In this document: in pieces, positions 1 through 8,671 of the stretch
How positions within the stretch are numbered: position 1 is the stretch's first letter
How the letters are laid out: every line of letters starts with the position of its first letter
NCBI RefSeq assembly: GCF_900094565.1
Contig: NZ_FMAF01000001.1
Location: forward strand, 643,378 to 707,377
Direction: 5' to 3'
Length of the DNA stretch: 64,000 nt
From: Martinezella lusitana
GTDB taxonomy: Bacteria; Pseudomonadota; Alphaproteobacteria; Rhizobiales; Rhizobiaceae
Translations under genes and position numbers: made by a program
The notes under the pieces: model-generated
Told to the model about the DNA's origin: nothing
Databases searched by the model: none
Seen by the model: only the letters and a program-made list of their open reading frames with translations

Positions 1-309
1 TTCGCGCTGCGCGACGCACCAAAGACGCCGGTGCAGCTCGACCGCGCCGAGGCCGTCGCCCGCACCGTCTTCCCGCTCGGCGAACGGCTCGACCCCGAAC
101 CCTGGATGGGCGCCCGCCCCTGCACGCCCGACATGATGCCCATCATCGGCAAGGCGCCACGCCACGAGGGATTATGGTTCGCCTTCGGCCATGCGCATCA
201 CGGCCTGACGCTCGGTCCCGTGACCGGCCGCGTGCTCGCCGAGCTCATCACCGGCGAGAAGCCTTTCATCGATATTTCGGCTTATGCGCCGGATCGATTC
301 GCGCCGTGA
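1..309 (+). CDS. FAD-dependent oxidoreductase, DadA-like, C-terminal fragment
   Basis: The reading frame is open from the first base of the window and stops at TGA 307-309, so about 102 C-terminal residues are visible and the start lies upstream. The fragment carries the end of the D-amino-acid dehydrogenase/glycine oxidase fold: a WMGARPCTPD motif, then PIIG, then a GHAHHGLTLGPVTG stretch that in this family lines the FAD site. Members oxidise D-amino acids or related amines and pass electrons to the respiratory chain. The exact substrate cannot be read from this fragment. It converges on gntK with only 8 bp between the two stop codons. Confidence 0.85.
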   Translation, partial: FALRDAPKTPVQLDRAEAVARTVFPLGERLDPEPWMGARPCTPDMMPIIGKAPRHEGLWFAFGHAHHGLTLGPVTGRVLAELITGEKPFIDISAYAPDRFAP

Positions 310-317
310 TCTTCAGC

Positions 318-845
318 CTAGCGGATTGCCGCAAGGCCCTTGAGAGCAGCTTCGACAATGCCGTCGATCGTGTCGTCGATATCGACGGTGACGACACCAG
401 GCTCGCCGGTCGGCACTTCCAGCGTCTGCAGCTGGCTTTCCAATAGCGAGGCGGGCATGAAATGGCCCTTGCGTTCGCCCATGCGCTTGGTCAGCAGCTC
501 CTTGGAGCCGTCAAGATAGATGAAATAGAGATGGCCGCCGGCAGCAGCACGCAGGCGTTCGCGATAGATGCGCTTGAGCGCCGAGCAGGAAACGGCGATC
601 CCCTCGCCCTTGGCAAGGCTTGCCGTGATCTCCTGGCCGATCTTTTCGAGCCACGGCCAGCGATCCTCGTCGGTCAGCGGGATGCCCTTGCTCATCTTCT
701 CGACATTGGCCGCCGGATGCAGCGCATCGCCCTCGATGAAATGTATGTCGAGCCGAGCCGCCACGCCCTCGCCGATCGAGGATTTGCCGCTGCCGCTCAC
801 ACCCATGACGATGATGGCAAGGGGAATCTTGGATATTTCACTCAT
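318..845 (-). CDS. gntK: Gluconokinase (gluconate kinase, GntK family)
   Basis: This 175-residue protein phosphorylates gluconate to 6-phosphogluconate, the substrate of Edd, which is encoded near 42-44 kb. The P-loop GVSGSGKSS lies near residues 15-23, and FIEGDALHP and the LTDEDRWPWL motif are hallmarks of the GntK family. Length is normal for the family (about 165-180). I chose the ATG at 845 over an ATG 63 bases upstream because the protein then begins MSEISKIPLAIIVMGVSGSG, which is a usual distance from the P-loop. It stands alone between the DadA-like fragment and the dpp operon, so gluconate catabolism is split across this chromosome segment. Confidence 0.93.
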   Translation of the reverse strand: MSEISKIPLAIIVMGVSGSGKSSIGEGVAARLDIHFIEGDALHPAANVEKMSKGIPLTDEDRWPWLEKIGQEITASLAKGEGIAVSCSALKRIYRERLRAAAGGHLYFIYLDGSKELLTKRMGERKGHFMPASLLESQLQTLEVPTGEPGVVTVDIDDTIDGIVEAALKGLAAIR

Positions 846-923
846 ATTGTTTTCTGCCTTGAACCATGGCCGATAATGACAGTCAGGCAGGTTCCACCGT
901 TGACGCATCCAAGTGCCTGGCCC

Positions 924-969
924 CTCAGCCTAACCCTCTCCCCGCACGCGGGGAGAGGGTTAGGCTGAG
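924..969. repeat. Perfect palindromic repeat, likely terminator of the dpp operon
   Basis: Two 22-bp arms (924-945 and 948-969) are perfect reverse complements separated by only AC. The core CCCTCTCCCCGC / GCGGGGAGAGGG is, from memory, a common dispersed palindrome in rhizobial genomes. It lies 89 bp past the dppF stop and before the gntK start (both on the minus strand), so it can end dpp transcription. There is no T-run, so this is not a classical intrinsic terminator. Confidence 0.85.
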
Positions 970-1057
970 CAAGCCAATCGGCATCTGCAACTGTGACGGA
1001 GGCAGTGCCGGGCAAAAAGGCGCGGGAAAGCCGGACCTGCCTGTTTCACAACTTGGA

Positions 1058-2011
1058 TCAATCCAGCGGAAAGAAACAGGAAAATTTATGCGTTCCCTCG
1101 CCGGTCAATTCCGGCGCGGTCTGCCGGCATTTGTCCTGCGCGCGCCAGCAGCGCGGGTTGAAGTGGCAGCCGGTCGGCGGGTTGAGCGGCGATGGCAGCT
1201 CGCCCTGCAGGCGGATGCGGTTCTTCTCGCGCTCCGGATCGGCGATCGGCGTCGCAGACAGAAGTGCCGCGGTATAGGGATGGCGCGGGCGGCTGAAGAC
1301 CTCTTCGGCCGTGCCGGTTTCGACCGGTCGTCCGAGATACATCACCATCACGTCATCGGCGATGTGGCGGACGACGGAAAGGCCGTGCGAGATGAAGAGA
1401 TAGGCAAGACCCATCTCCTTTTGCAGATCCATCAAGAGGTTGAGAACCTGCGCCTGAATCGACAGGTCGAGCGCGGAAACCGGCTCGTCAAGCACCAGCA
1501 CCTTCGGCCGCAGCATCAGGGCGCGCGCAATGGCGATGCGCTGACGCTGGCCGCCGGAGAACATATGCGGGTAACGGTCGTAATGCTCCGGGCGCAGGCC
1601 GACGCGCGCCATCATCTCCTCGGCCTTGCGGCGGCGGGTCGCGGCATCGTCATCGGTGTTGATCTTCAGCGGCTCCTCAAGAATGGAGCCGACCTTCTGG
1701 CGCGGGTTGAGCGAGCCATAGGGGTTCTGAAAGACGATCTGCACGGCGCTGCGCAGGCTGCGATCGCCGAGCTTCGCCGGCTTGCCGTCGATCAGCAATT
1801 CACCTGATGTCGGGTGTTCGATCATCGTCACCAGACGGGCGAGCGTCGACTTGCCGCAGCCGGATTCACCAACGACGGCGAGCGTGCGGCCCGACTGCAG
1901 GCTGAAGCTGACACCGTTCAGCGCCTTGACGGTCGCCTCCGGTTTGAAACTGCCGCGCTTGATGGTGTAGAAACGGGCGAGATCGCGCCCTTCGAGAACA
2001 GCGCCGGTCAT
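1058..2011 (-). CDS. dppF: Dipeptide ABC transporter ATP-binding protein DppF
   Basis: One of two ATPases that power the dipeptide importer encoded by this operon, 317 residues. Walker A is GESGCGKST, the signature is SGGQRQR, and Walker B ends in LDEPVSALD. The C-terminal zone has the oligopeptide-ATPase extension with cysteine-containing PTGCHFNPRCWRAQ. The ATG at 2011 overlaps the dppD stop in an ATGA arrangement, which shows translational coupling and rules out the longer upstream frame. It is the last gene of dppABCDF, and a palindromic repeat follows. The assignment to DppF over OppF rests mainly on the close E. coli-like DppA in the same operon. Confidence 0.93.
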   Translation of the reverse strand: MTGAVLEGRDLARFYTIKRGSFKPEATVKALNGVSFSLQSGRTLAVVGESGCGKSTLARLVTMIEHPTSGELLIDGKPAKLGDRSLRSAVQIVFQNPYGSLNPRQKVGSILEEPLKINTDDDAATRRRKAEEMMARVGLRPEHYDRYPHMFSGGQRQRIAIARALMLRPKVLVLDEPVSALDLSIQAQVLNLLMDLQKEMGLAYLFISHGLSVVRHIADDVMVMYLGRPVETGTAEEVFSRPRHPYTAALLSATPIADPEREKNRIRLQGELPSPLNPPTGCHFNPRCWRAQDKCRQTAPELTGEGTHKFSCFFPLD

Positions 2012-3024
2012 GCCGCACCTCCTGCTGCTTGCGTGGCGGCAATGCCGGGATGGCCGAGCGGCTTGCCATGTTCCAGCGGATAGTTGCAAAGGGTCCTGCC
2101 GAGATCGACGCCCTGGCGTGTGACGCCCTTGTCGCATTCGGGCGTGGCGAAGGAACAACGCGGTGCGAAGAGACAGCCCGTGGGCCGATCGTGCTGACCG
2201 GGGACGACGCCGGCGATGGACGGCAGGCGCTCGCCGACCACGGCACGCTCCGGCAGCGCCGAGAGAAGCGCGGCCGTATAGGGATGATGCGGATCGCGGA
2301 ACAGCGCCTTGACCGGCTGTTCCTCCACTTTCTGGCCGGCATACTGCACCTGCACGCGCTCAGCCGTTTCGGCGACGACGCCCATGTCATGGGTGATGAG
2401 CACCAGCGCCATGCCGTGCTCCCGCTGCAGGCGTGCGAGCAGATCGAGGATCTGCGCCTGGATTGTCACGTCGAGCGCGGTGGTCGGCTCGTCGGCGATC
2501 AAAAGCTTCGGATTGCAGGCGAGCGCCATGGCGATCATGACACGCTGGCTCATGCCGCCCGACATCTGGTGCGGGAAGTTCGACAGGCGATCTTCGGGCG
2601 CCGGAATGCCGACGAGATTCAAAAGCTCGATCGAACGCTGGCGGCGCGCCTTGCGGTCGAGACCCATATGGATGCGCAGGGTCTCGCCGAGCTGGAAGCC
2701 GACCGTGAAGCACGGATTGAGGCTCGACATCGGCTCCTGGAAGATCATCGCCATGTCCTTGCCGATGATCTTGCGGCGCTGGCGCGCGGAGATGCCGCGC
2801 AGGTCCTTGCCATCGAACATCATGCGGTCGGCGGTGATGTTCGCCGTCCAGGGCAAGAGCCCCATCATGGCGAGCATGGAGACCGATTTGCCGGAACCGG
2901 ATTCACCGACGATCGAGAGGATCTCTCCCTTGTCGCAGGTGAGCGAGACACCGTCGACTGCCCGGAACAGGCCGGACGAGGTCTGGAATTCAACGGTGAG
3001 ATTTTCAATATCGAGAAGCGCCAT
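2008..3024 (-). CDS. dppD: Dipeptide ABC transporter ATP-binding protein DppD
   Basis: The partner ATPase of DppF, 338 residues. Visible are Walker A GESGSGKS, the Q-loop region [12 protein letters not shown], the signature MSGGMSQR, Walker [12 protein letters not shown], and a C-terminal [13 protein letters not shown] cysteine motif typical of peptide-transporter ATPases. The start ATG at 3024 shares one base with the dppC stop (TAATG), and the stop overlaps the dppF start, so C, D and F are translationally coupled. A longer frame reaching 3180 is only read-through of dppC in another frame. Acts on the cytoplasmic face of the inner membrane. Confidence 0.93.
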   Translation of the reverse strand: MALLDIENLTVEFQTSSGLFRAVDGVSLTCDKGEILSIVGESGSGKSVSMLAMMGLLPWTANITADRMMFDGKDLRGISARQRRKIIGKDMAMIFQEPMSSLNPCFTVGFQLGETLRIHMGLDRKARRQRSIELLNLVGIPAPEDRLSNFPHQMSGGMSQRVMIAMALACNPKLLIADEPTTALDVTIQAQILDLLARLQREHGMALVLITHDMGVVAETAERVQVQYAGQKVEEQPVKALFRDPHHPYTAALLSALPERAVVGERLPSIAGVVPGQHDRPTGCLFAPRCSFATPECDKGVTRQGVDLGRTLCNYPLEHGKPLGHPGIAATQAAGGAA

Positions 3025-3917
3025 TACGACCTCTTCAGCTTCGGGTCGAAGGCATCGCGCAGGCCGTCGCCCATCAGATTGATGGCGAGGACCGTGATCA
3101 GGATGCAGAGACCGGGGAAAGTGACGAGCCAGGGGTTGCTCTGGAAGAACTCGCGCGAGTCGGCGAGCATCGTGCCCCATTCCGGCGTCGGCGGCTGGGC
3201 GCCCTGGCCGAGAAAGCCGAGAGCCGCGGCATCGAGAATGGCAGAGGAGAACGCGAGCGTGCCCTGCACGATCAGCGGCCCCAGACAGTTCGGCAGGATC
3301 GTCTTGAACATCAGCCGCAGCGGACCGGCACCGGCGACGCGCGAGGCGATGACATATTCCTTGTCGCGTTCGGTCATGACCGATGCGCGCGTCAGGCGCA
3401 CAAAATGCGGCTGGTTGACGATGGAGATCGCGATCATGGCGTTCGTCAGGCCAGGCCCGAGAATCGCCACCAGCACCAGGGCAAGCAGCAGCGACGGGAT
3501 GGCCAGGATGATGTCCATGATGCGCATGATGATCGTATCGGTGCGGCCGCGAACATAGCCGGCGAGGAGGCCGATCAGAATGCCGGCGATTGCCGAAAGC
3601 GAGGCGACCACGAGGCCGATGAACAGTGAAAACCGTGTGCCGTAGATGAGGCGCGACAGGAGATCGCGGCCGTTGGCATCCGTGCCCAGCAGGAAGCTGC
3701 TGTTGCTGCCCTGCGCCCAGAACGGCGGCAGGCGCTGCATGTCGCTGCCATAGGCGGCATCGGGATCATGCGGGGCGACGAGGCCGGCGAAGATCGCCAG
3801 AAACAGGACGAAAAGAAAGATCGCAAGGCCGATGACGGCGCCCTTGTTGCGAGAGAAGTAGTACCAGAACTCCGCCAGAGCGGAGGGGCGGTCGGATTTG
3901 ACGCTAACCGTGCTCAT
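3024..3917 (-). CDS. dppC: Dipeptide ABC transporter permease DppC
   Basis: Inner-membrane permease of 297 residues. It has an N-terminal membrane span (about 28-50) and a periplasmic loop containing [19 protein letters not shown], a signature of OppC/DppC permeases. Several further spans follow, with an EAA-like coupling loop around [20 protein letters not shown]. It forms a heterodimer with DppB. The gene starts 9 bp after the dppB stop and ends in a one-base overlap with dppD, inside a five-gene operon read leftward from dppA. Confidence 0.93.
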   Translation of the reverse strand: MSTVSVKSDRPSALAEFWYYFSRNKGAVIGLAIFLFVLFLAIFAGLVAPHDPDAAYGSDMQRLPPFWAQGSNSSFLLGTDANGRDLLSRLIYGTRFSLFIGLVVASLSAIAGILIGLLAGYVRGRTDTIIMRIMDIILAIPSLLLALVLVAILGPGLTNAMIAISIVNQPHFVRLTRASVMTERDKEYVIASRVAGAGPLRLMFKTILPNCLGPLIVQGTLAFSSAILDAAALGFLGQGAQPPTPEWGTMLADSREFFQSNPWLVTFPGLCILITVLAINLMGDGLRDAFDPKLKRS

Positions 3918-3926
3918 GAGCCGCTC

Positions 3927-4931
3927 CTAATGACGAATGCGTGGATTGACGAAGCCGTAGAGCACGTCGACAGCCAGATTGACGAGCATGACGATGCCGG
4001 CAATCAGCAGCAGGCCGCCCTGCACCACCGGATAATCACGCTTGAAGACGGCGTCGATCATCCATTTGCCGATGCCCGGCCAGGAAAAGATGCTCTCCGT
4101 CAGGATGGCGCCGCCGAGCAGCACGCCGACCTGCAGGCCGATGGTGGTGACCACAGGGATCATGGCGTTGCGCAGCGCATGCACGGAGACGACCCGCAGC
4201 GGCGACAGGCCCTTGGAGCGGGCGGTGCGCACATAATCCTCGCCGAGCACTTCCAGCATGGCCGAACGTGTCTGCCGCGCGATGACGGCAAGTGGAATGG
4301 TGCCGAGAACGATCGTCGGCAGAATCAGCGAATTGAGCGCGGACCAGAAAGCGCCCTTCTGACCGGACAGCAGGCTGTCGATCAGCATGAAGCCGGTGAT
4401 CGGCTTGAAGAAGTAGATGAGACCGATGCGGCCCGAAACCGGCGTCCAGTGCAGATAGCCGTTGAAGACGATGATCAGCAGCAGGCCCCACCAGAAGATC
4501 GGCATGGAATAGCCGACGAGGGCGACGCCCATGACGGTCTGGTCGAACCATGTCCCTCGTTTGACGGCGGCGAAAACGCCGGCCGGAATGCCAAGACAGA
4601 TCGCCAGGATCATGGCGCAGATCGACAGCTCGAGCGTTGCCGGGAAGAAGGTGAAGAAGTCGGTCAGCACGTCACGCTTGGTGGTGATCGAGGTGCCGAG
4701 GTCGCCGTGCAAGGCGCTCCAGATGTATTTGCCGTACTGAACGACCATCGGCTGGTCGTAGCCGAGATCGTGCGAGATCTGGGCATGGCGTTCCGGCGAC
4801 ATCACGCGTTCGCCCGACAGCAGCATGACGGGATCGCCGGGAAGCAGGCGGATGAAAGAGAAGGCGACGATCGATACGCCGAGGAATGTCGGGATCAGCA
4901 CCGCAAGACGGCTGAAAAGAAATCGCAACAT
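3927..4931 (-). CDS. dppB: Dipeptide ABC transporter permease DppB
   Basis: Inner-membrane permease of 334 residues. The N-terminus MLRFLFSRLAVLIPTFLGV and the following FIRLLPGDPVMLL are diagnostic of DppB/OppB permeases. The coupling loop is near ARSKGLSPLRVVSVHALRNA, and the C-terminus VDVLYGFVNPRIR is family-typical. It pairs with DppC as the translocation channel. It is separated from dppA by about 90 bp that hold two hairpins, which may lower expression of the membrane part relative to the binding protein. Confidence 0.93.
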   Translation of the reverse strand: MLRFLFSRLAVLIPTFLGVSIVAFSFIRLLPGDPVMLLSGERVMSPERHAQISHDLGYDQPMVVQYGKYIWSALHGDLGTSITTKRDVLTDFFTFFPATLELSICAMILAICLGIPAGVFAAVKRGTWFDQTVMGVALVGYSMPIFWWGLLLIIVFNGYLHWTPVSGRIGLIYFFKPITGFMLIDSLLSGQKGAFWSALNSLILPTIVLGTIPLAVIARQTRSAMLEVLGEDYVRTARSKGLSPLRVVSVHALRNAMIPVVTTIGLQVGVLLGGAILTESIFSWPGIGKWMIDAVFKRDYPVVQGGLLLIAGIVMLVNLAVDVLYGFVNPRIRH

Positions 4932-4950
4932 GACAGTTGTCCAAATTTTT

Positions 4951-5002
4951 CCGGCGGTCAGGCAGATTGCCTGACCGCCGGGTCGCCCGGTTCTAGCCGG
5001 GC
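4951..5002 (-). terminator. Two stem-loops between dppA and dppB (possible attenuator)
   Basis: A perfect 14-bp stem (4951-4964 with 4968-4981, loop GAT) is followed on the dppA side by a second stem (GCCCGG 4985-4990 with CCGGGC 4997-5002). Neither has a T-run. They lie directly behind the binding-protein gene. In ABC operons such hairpins commonly stabilise the binding-protein mRNA or reduce read-through into the permeases, and that role is inferred here. Confidence 0.75.
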
Positions 5003-5020
5003 ATTCTCACAGACTTTTTG

Positions 5021-6616
5021 TTATTCGGCGATATCGACGCCGTCGAAGCGGTGAACGCCGACCGGATCCTGGAAGTAGCCGGTGACATTCTTCGTCATCG
5101 GGATGAACTCTTCAGAATGGTCGATGGTCATCCACGGTGCTTCACGCTTGAACACGACCTGGGCCTGTTCGTAGAGCTTGGTGCGCTCCTTGACGTCGGC
5201 CGTCTGCTTGGCCTTCTTCACCAGGTCGTCGAATTCCTTGTTGCACCACTGCGCACGGTTGTTGCCACCGACGGCATCGCAGCCGAGCAGCGTGTCAAGG
5301 AAGTTGTCCGGGTCGCCGTTGTCGCCGGTCCAGCCGAGGATGGCCGCGCCGTCGCGGTCCTTGGCGGAGGAAAGCTTCAGATACTGAGCCCAGTCATAGG
5401 TGACGATCTCGACCTTGACGCCGATTTTGCCAAGGTCAGCCTGCATCAGCTCGGCAGCGCGGCGTGCATTCAGCATGTAGGGACGCGACACCGGCATCGC
5501 CCAAATCTTCATGCTGAGATCCTTGACGCCAGCCTTTTCAAGCATCTTCTTGGCTTCGTCAGGGTTGTATTTATCGTCCTTGACGTCCTTGTTATAGGAC
5601 CACATGGTCGGCGGGATCGGGTTGGTCGCGACCGAAGCCGAACCCTGGAAGACGGCGTCGACGATGGCCTGCTTGTTGACGGCCATGTTGAGCGCCTTGC
5701 GCACTTCGACCTTGTCGAAAGGCGCGATCAGCGTGTTGTAGGCGAGGTAAGAAACGTTCAAGCCGGCCTGCTCGAGAACCTTGAGGTTCTTGTCAGCCTT
5801 CAGATCCTTGATGTCGGCCGCGTTCGGGTACGGCATGATATTGCACTCGCCGGACTTCAGCTTCTGCGCGCGGACGGATGCATCCGGCGTGATCGCAAAG
5901 ACGAGATCGTCGATCTTTTCCTTGCCCTTGAAATAGGTCTCGTTTGCCTTGTAGCGGATGACGGCATCCGGCTGGTAGGCGACGAAGGTGAACGGGCCGG
6001 TGCCGAGCGGCTGCTGGTTCATCTGCTCCATCTTCTTGTCGGCCTGGAGCTTGTCTGCATATTCCTTCGACAGGATCGAGCCGAAGTCCATGGCGAGGTC
6101 CGCGAGGAACGGGGCTTCCGGATGGTTCAGCACGAATTTGACGGTAAGGTCGTCAACCTTGTCGATCGACTTGATCAGCTTGGTGAAGCCCATGCCATCA
6201 GCATATTCGTAGGAACCGCCGGCGACATACTTGGCCCAGGGGCCGTCTGCACTGATCTGACGGCCGATGGAGAAAATAACGTCATCGGCATTGAGGTCAC
6301 GCGTCGGCGTGAAGAAATCGGTCGTCTGGAACTTTACACCCTTGCGCAGCTTGAAGGTGTATTCCTTGCCGTCGGGGGAAACGGTCCAGCTTTCGGCGAG
6401 GCCAGGTTCGACCTCGGTGCTGCCGTGCTTGAATTCGACGAGGCGGCTGTAGACCGTACGCGAAGAAGCATCGAACGTGGTACCGGCAGTATAAATTCCC
6501 GGATCGAATCCTTCCGGCGAGCCCTCCGAGCAATAAACGAGTGTTTTCGACCAGGCGGACGTCGCCATGACCGAAGTCAAGGCTGTCACTGCCAGCAGGA
6601 CAGAGATCTTTTTCAT
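5021..6616 (-). CDS. dppA: Periplasmic dipeptide-binding protein DppA
   Basis: Substrate-binding protein of 531 residues, SBP family 5. The first about 23 residues are a Sec signal peptide (basic start, hydrophobic core, A-W-S-K cleavage zone). The mature protein begins KTLVYCSEGSPEGFDPGIYT, which closely matches E. coli DppA, as do ELNADD-like, EAPFLADLAMDF and SILSKEYAD segments. It binds dipeptides (in E. coli also heme and 5-aminolevulinate) and delivers them to DppBCDF. A GGGAAA Shine-Dalgarno lies before the ATG. It is the first gene of the operon and lies directly downstream of rirA on the same strand, though a terminator separates them. Confidence 0.95.
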   Translation of the reverse strand: MKKISVLLAVTALTSVMATSAWSKTLVYCSEGSPEGFDPGIYTAGTTFDASSRTVYSRLVEFKHGSTEVEPGLAESWTVSPDGKEYTFKLRKGVKFQTTDFFTPTRDLNADDVIFSIGRQISADGPWAKYVAGGSYEYADGMGFTKLIKSIDKVDDLTVKFVLNHPEAPFLADLAMDFGSILSKEYADKLQADKKMEQMNQQPLGTGPFTFVAYQPDAVIRYKANETYFKGKEKIDDLVFAITPDASVRAQKLKSGECNIMPYPNAADIKDLKADKNLKVLEQAGLNVSYLAYNTLIAPFDKVEVRKALNMAVNKQAIVDAVFQGSASVATNPIPPTMWSYNKDVKDDKYNPDEAKKMLEKAGVKDLSMKIWAMPVSRPYMLNARRAAELMQADLGKIGVKVEIVTYDWAQYLKLSSAKDRDGAAILGWTGDNGDPDNFLDTLLGCDAVGGNNRAQWCNKEFDDLVKKAKQTADVKERTKLYEQAQVVFKREAPWMTIDHSEEFIPMTKNVTGYFQDPVGVHRFDGVDIAE

Positions 6617-6895
6617 GATATCGTTTCCCAGGTTTGTTATTCTTTTGAAGCCGTGGACACCCCAGAGGTTCCCTTCCGGATCGGGCCGATGGAACTTTAT
6701 TTTAAGTTTGAAAGCAACAAGCGCCGCCTAAATTTTTTCCAAATTATGGAGTTTGGAAATTTTTGGACAAAAAAGCCTTTGAATTGGTAATAATCTGGCA
6801 AAATTTTGCGCCGATTTAGCAGTTTCAGAATGATTTGACATTTTACTCTTGCAATCGGCTAACCCTCTATTGCCTCGATAGGAGGCAATACCAAC
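6617..6895 (-). promoter_or_regulatory. dppA upstream region with operator-like inverted repeats
   Basis: This A+T-rich interval carries the dpp promoter region. An inverted repeat TTTCCAAA-N8-TTTGGAAA occupies 6736-6759, about 120 bp before the dppA start, and a perfect 9-bp hairpin TATTGCCTC/GAGGCAATA with a 5-base loop sits at 6868-6890. Both look like protein-binding or RNA structures. I cannot name the regulator, and I see no convincing -35/-10 pair. Confidence 0.5.
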
Positions 6896-6927
6896 AAAAA
6901 TCCGCAGCGGCCGGAGGCAACTGCGGA
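6896..6927 (-). terminator. Intrinsic terminator of rirA
   Basis: On the minus strand a TCCGCAG/CTGCGGA stem (6921-6927 with 6901-6907) is followed by TTTTTG, 30-60 bp past the rirA stop. It should separate rirA transcription from the dpp operon. Confidence 0.8.
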
Positions 6928-6958
6928 TCGCAAACATGATGGAATTCGCGAAGGGCGA

Positions 6959-7447
6959 TCAGGCTGCGGGAGCGGCGATCCGCGGCTTCTTGGCGATCGC
7001 CCGGTGATCCAGATCAGTCAGGCCGAGCAGGAAGTTGATCTGCGGACGCGCCTTGACCAGATCGTCGATGGAATATTCCGTCAAAACATCGAAGAAAGCG
7101 TTCAAAGCCTTGCGCAGCGCCGTATTGAGACCGCAGCTATCCACCAGCGGACATTCCACCACGCCCTCTTCGAAGCACTCCGCCATGGCGAAGCTATCCT
7201 CGGTGACACGAACGACGTCAAAAAGGCTGATGGCGGTCGCAGGCCTGCCGAGGCGCACGCCGCCGTTGCGGCCGCGTACGGTTTCGACGAGACCTGCCTT
7301 CGTCAGCGGCTGCAGAATCTTGAAGAGGAAAAGCTCGGAAACGCTGTATGCCTTGGCGATTTCCGGGATGCGGCTCAAATGGCCGTCGTTGGCGGCGCAA
7401 TACATCAACATGCGCACCGCGTAATTGGTCTGTTTCGTCAAGCGCAT
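6959..7447 (-). CDS. rirA: Rrf2-family iron regulator RirA
   Basis: A 162-residue Fe-S transcription factor that represses iron-uptake genes in rhizobia when iron is plentiful. The winged-helix N-terminus MRLTKQTNYAVRMLMYCAAN and the sequence EIAKAYSVSELFLFKILQPL match RirA very closely. The three cluster cysteines are present at C91, C99 and C105. I chose the ATG at 7447, preceded by AGGAG at good distance, because it gives the conserved RirA start; an upstream ATG at 7543 would add 32 unrelated residues. Its own upstream region has a clear promoter and an iron-box-like palindrome, which suggests autoregulation. Confidence 0.95.
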   Translation of the reverse strand: MRLTKQTNYAVRMLMYCAANDGHLSRIPEIAKAYSVSELFLFKILQPLTKAGLVETVRGRNGGVRLGRPATAISLFDVVRVTEDSFAMAECFEEGVVECPLVDSCGLNTALRKALNAFFDVLTEYSIDDLVKARPQINFLLGLTDLDHRAIAKKPRIAAPAA

Positions 7448-7488
7448 GCCGATCTCCTGGAATCGAGGCTGCTTAGGGGGTCGATCCG

Positions 7489-7517
7489 TATATAGAGACT
7501 TTCTTAGTTTTGAACAA
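7489..7517 (-). promoter_or_regulatory. rirA sigma-70 type promoter
   Basis: Read on the minus strand: -35 TTGTTC (7512-7517), a 17-base spacer, and -10 TATATA (7489-7494), about 42 bases ahead of the rirA start codon. Spacing and -10 are near ideal. Confidence 0.65.
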
Positions 7518-7523
7518 TTCCAA

Positions 7524-7542
7524 AATATGAAATTCATATTCA
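7524..7542. promoter_or_regulatory. Palindrome with TGA-N9-TCA, candidate IRO box
   Basis: A 17-bp perfect palindrome AATATGAA-A-TTCATATT (7524-7540) contains TGA-N9-TCA at 7528-7542, the spacing described for the RirA iron-responsive operator. It lies immediately upstream of the rirA -35 element. Iron control of rirA by its own product is inferred. Confidence 0.5.
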
Positions 7543-7567
7543 CGTTATTCTGACGGCGCCGACTTGC

Positions 7568-8671
7568 TCATCCGCCCGTCCTCGCCTGCTTCTCCTGCAG
7601 TTCCCTGGCATAATCGAGGATCGCCTGCTTGCGCTCCGGCGTACCCGGATGGGTCGACAGCATGCTGGTATCACCATGATCATCGAGCTTGGCTTCGAGG
7701 AGATCGAAGAAGCGCGACAACGCTGCCGGGTCTTCGCCGGCGGCCAGCATCAGCTCCACCGAGCGGCGGTCGGCCTGCGCCTCGGCTTGCCGGGAGTAGG
7801 AAAGCGCGAGAAGGCCGCCGCCCTGTGTCAATACGTCGTGAACGCCAGAACCCACGTCTCCGGCGATCAGCAACACGAGACCGGCGACACCGGCGGCGCT
7901 ATACAGCTGGCGGAGGCTGTGCTTGTATTCGACGTGACCGATCTCATGGCCGAGCACGGCGGTGATCATCTCCTTGTCGCCGCCGGCCAGCTCGACGAGC
8001 TGATCGGTCAGGACGAGATTGCCGTCCGGCAGCGCGAAGGCGTTGGGGCCGATGAGGCCGCCATCGCGGAAATTCAGATGATAGCGGCCCGCACCGCCCT
8101 CAGCGTTCGCGGTTATCCTGGTAAAATCATCGCGAATTTCCGCCTGCTGCGCCTCGAGAAGCTTGCTGGGGCCGAAGGTCACTCGATCCAATGTCTTCAG
8201 CGTTCCCGCCGACATCATCTTCGGCACCACCGGCGGCGTTACCAAGACGGCGACCTCCACGAGGGCCGGCACTGCATAGCGATAGATGATCGAGGCCAGG
8301 ACGAATACCGCCAGGGCGAAGGCGATCAGCCGGGGGCGGACGATCTCGAGCCGATGAACAAAGCTGCTGCGCTTTTCGCCGCGGCTTTGCAGATAGGCAT
8401 CGACGGCGTCGTTATCGCGGGTTTCGAAAACCGATTCGTTTCCGAACACGATACGGCGCGGGATGGAGCCCACGCGCTGGCTGACGTCGATATCGGAGCG
8501 GATGCCCCAGGCAAGCCGCTTGCTCGCGTCTCCCTCTTCGTCAGACAGCACGATGAGCGATCCGCCGACATCCAACAGCCGGGCCGGAACCTCCCGGCTG
8601 GAATGCGGCGGATGCCAGATGCCCGTCGCGATCGCTTGCGGATCAGAAGCCAAAGTCGAATCCATCGACAT
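7568..8671 (-). CDS. M48-family membrane metallopeptidase
   Basis: A 367-residue zinc peptidase. The HEIGH motif (H242, E243, H246) is the HExxH zinc site, and a downstream AQADRRSVEL stretch supplies the third ligand in M48 proteins. A hydrophobic span lies in the middle (around LIAFALAVFVLASIIYRY), with a second short one after the active site (AGVAGLVLLIAGDVG). The N-terminal third is a small soluble domain I do not recognise. The start at 8671 overlaps the end of the upstream DUF898 gene by about 29 bases, so the two genes are coupled. Likely acts in envelope protein quality control, as other M48 enzymes do; no substrate can be named. Confidence 0.85.
   Translation of the reverse strand: MSMDSTLASDPQAIATGIWHPPHSSREVPARLLDVGGSLIVLSDEEGDASKRLAWGIRSDIDVSQRVGSIPRRIVFGNESVFETRDNDAVDAYLQSRGEKRSSFVHRLEIVRPRLIAFALAVFVLASIIYRYAVPALVEVAVLVTPPVVPKMMSAGTLKTLDRVTFGPSKLLEAQQAEIRDDFTRITANAEGGAGRYHLNFRDGGLIGPNAFALPDGNLVLTDQLVELAGGDKEMITAVLGHEIGHVEYKHSLRQLYSAAGVAGLVLLIAGDVGSGVHDVLTQGGGLLALSYSRQAEAQADRRSVELMLAAGEDPAALSRFFDLLEAKLDDHGDTSMLSTHPGTPERKQAILDYARELQEKQARTGG

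Noticed and set aside
2029..3558. Long plus-strand ORF opposite dppC/dppD
   Set aside because: Shadow of high-GC coding on the other strand. The genuine proteins are the conserved ABC transporter parts.
5018..6790. 590-codon plus-strand ORF opposite dppA
   Set aside because: Antisense shadow of dppA without a recognisable domain.
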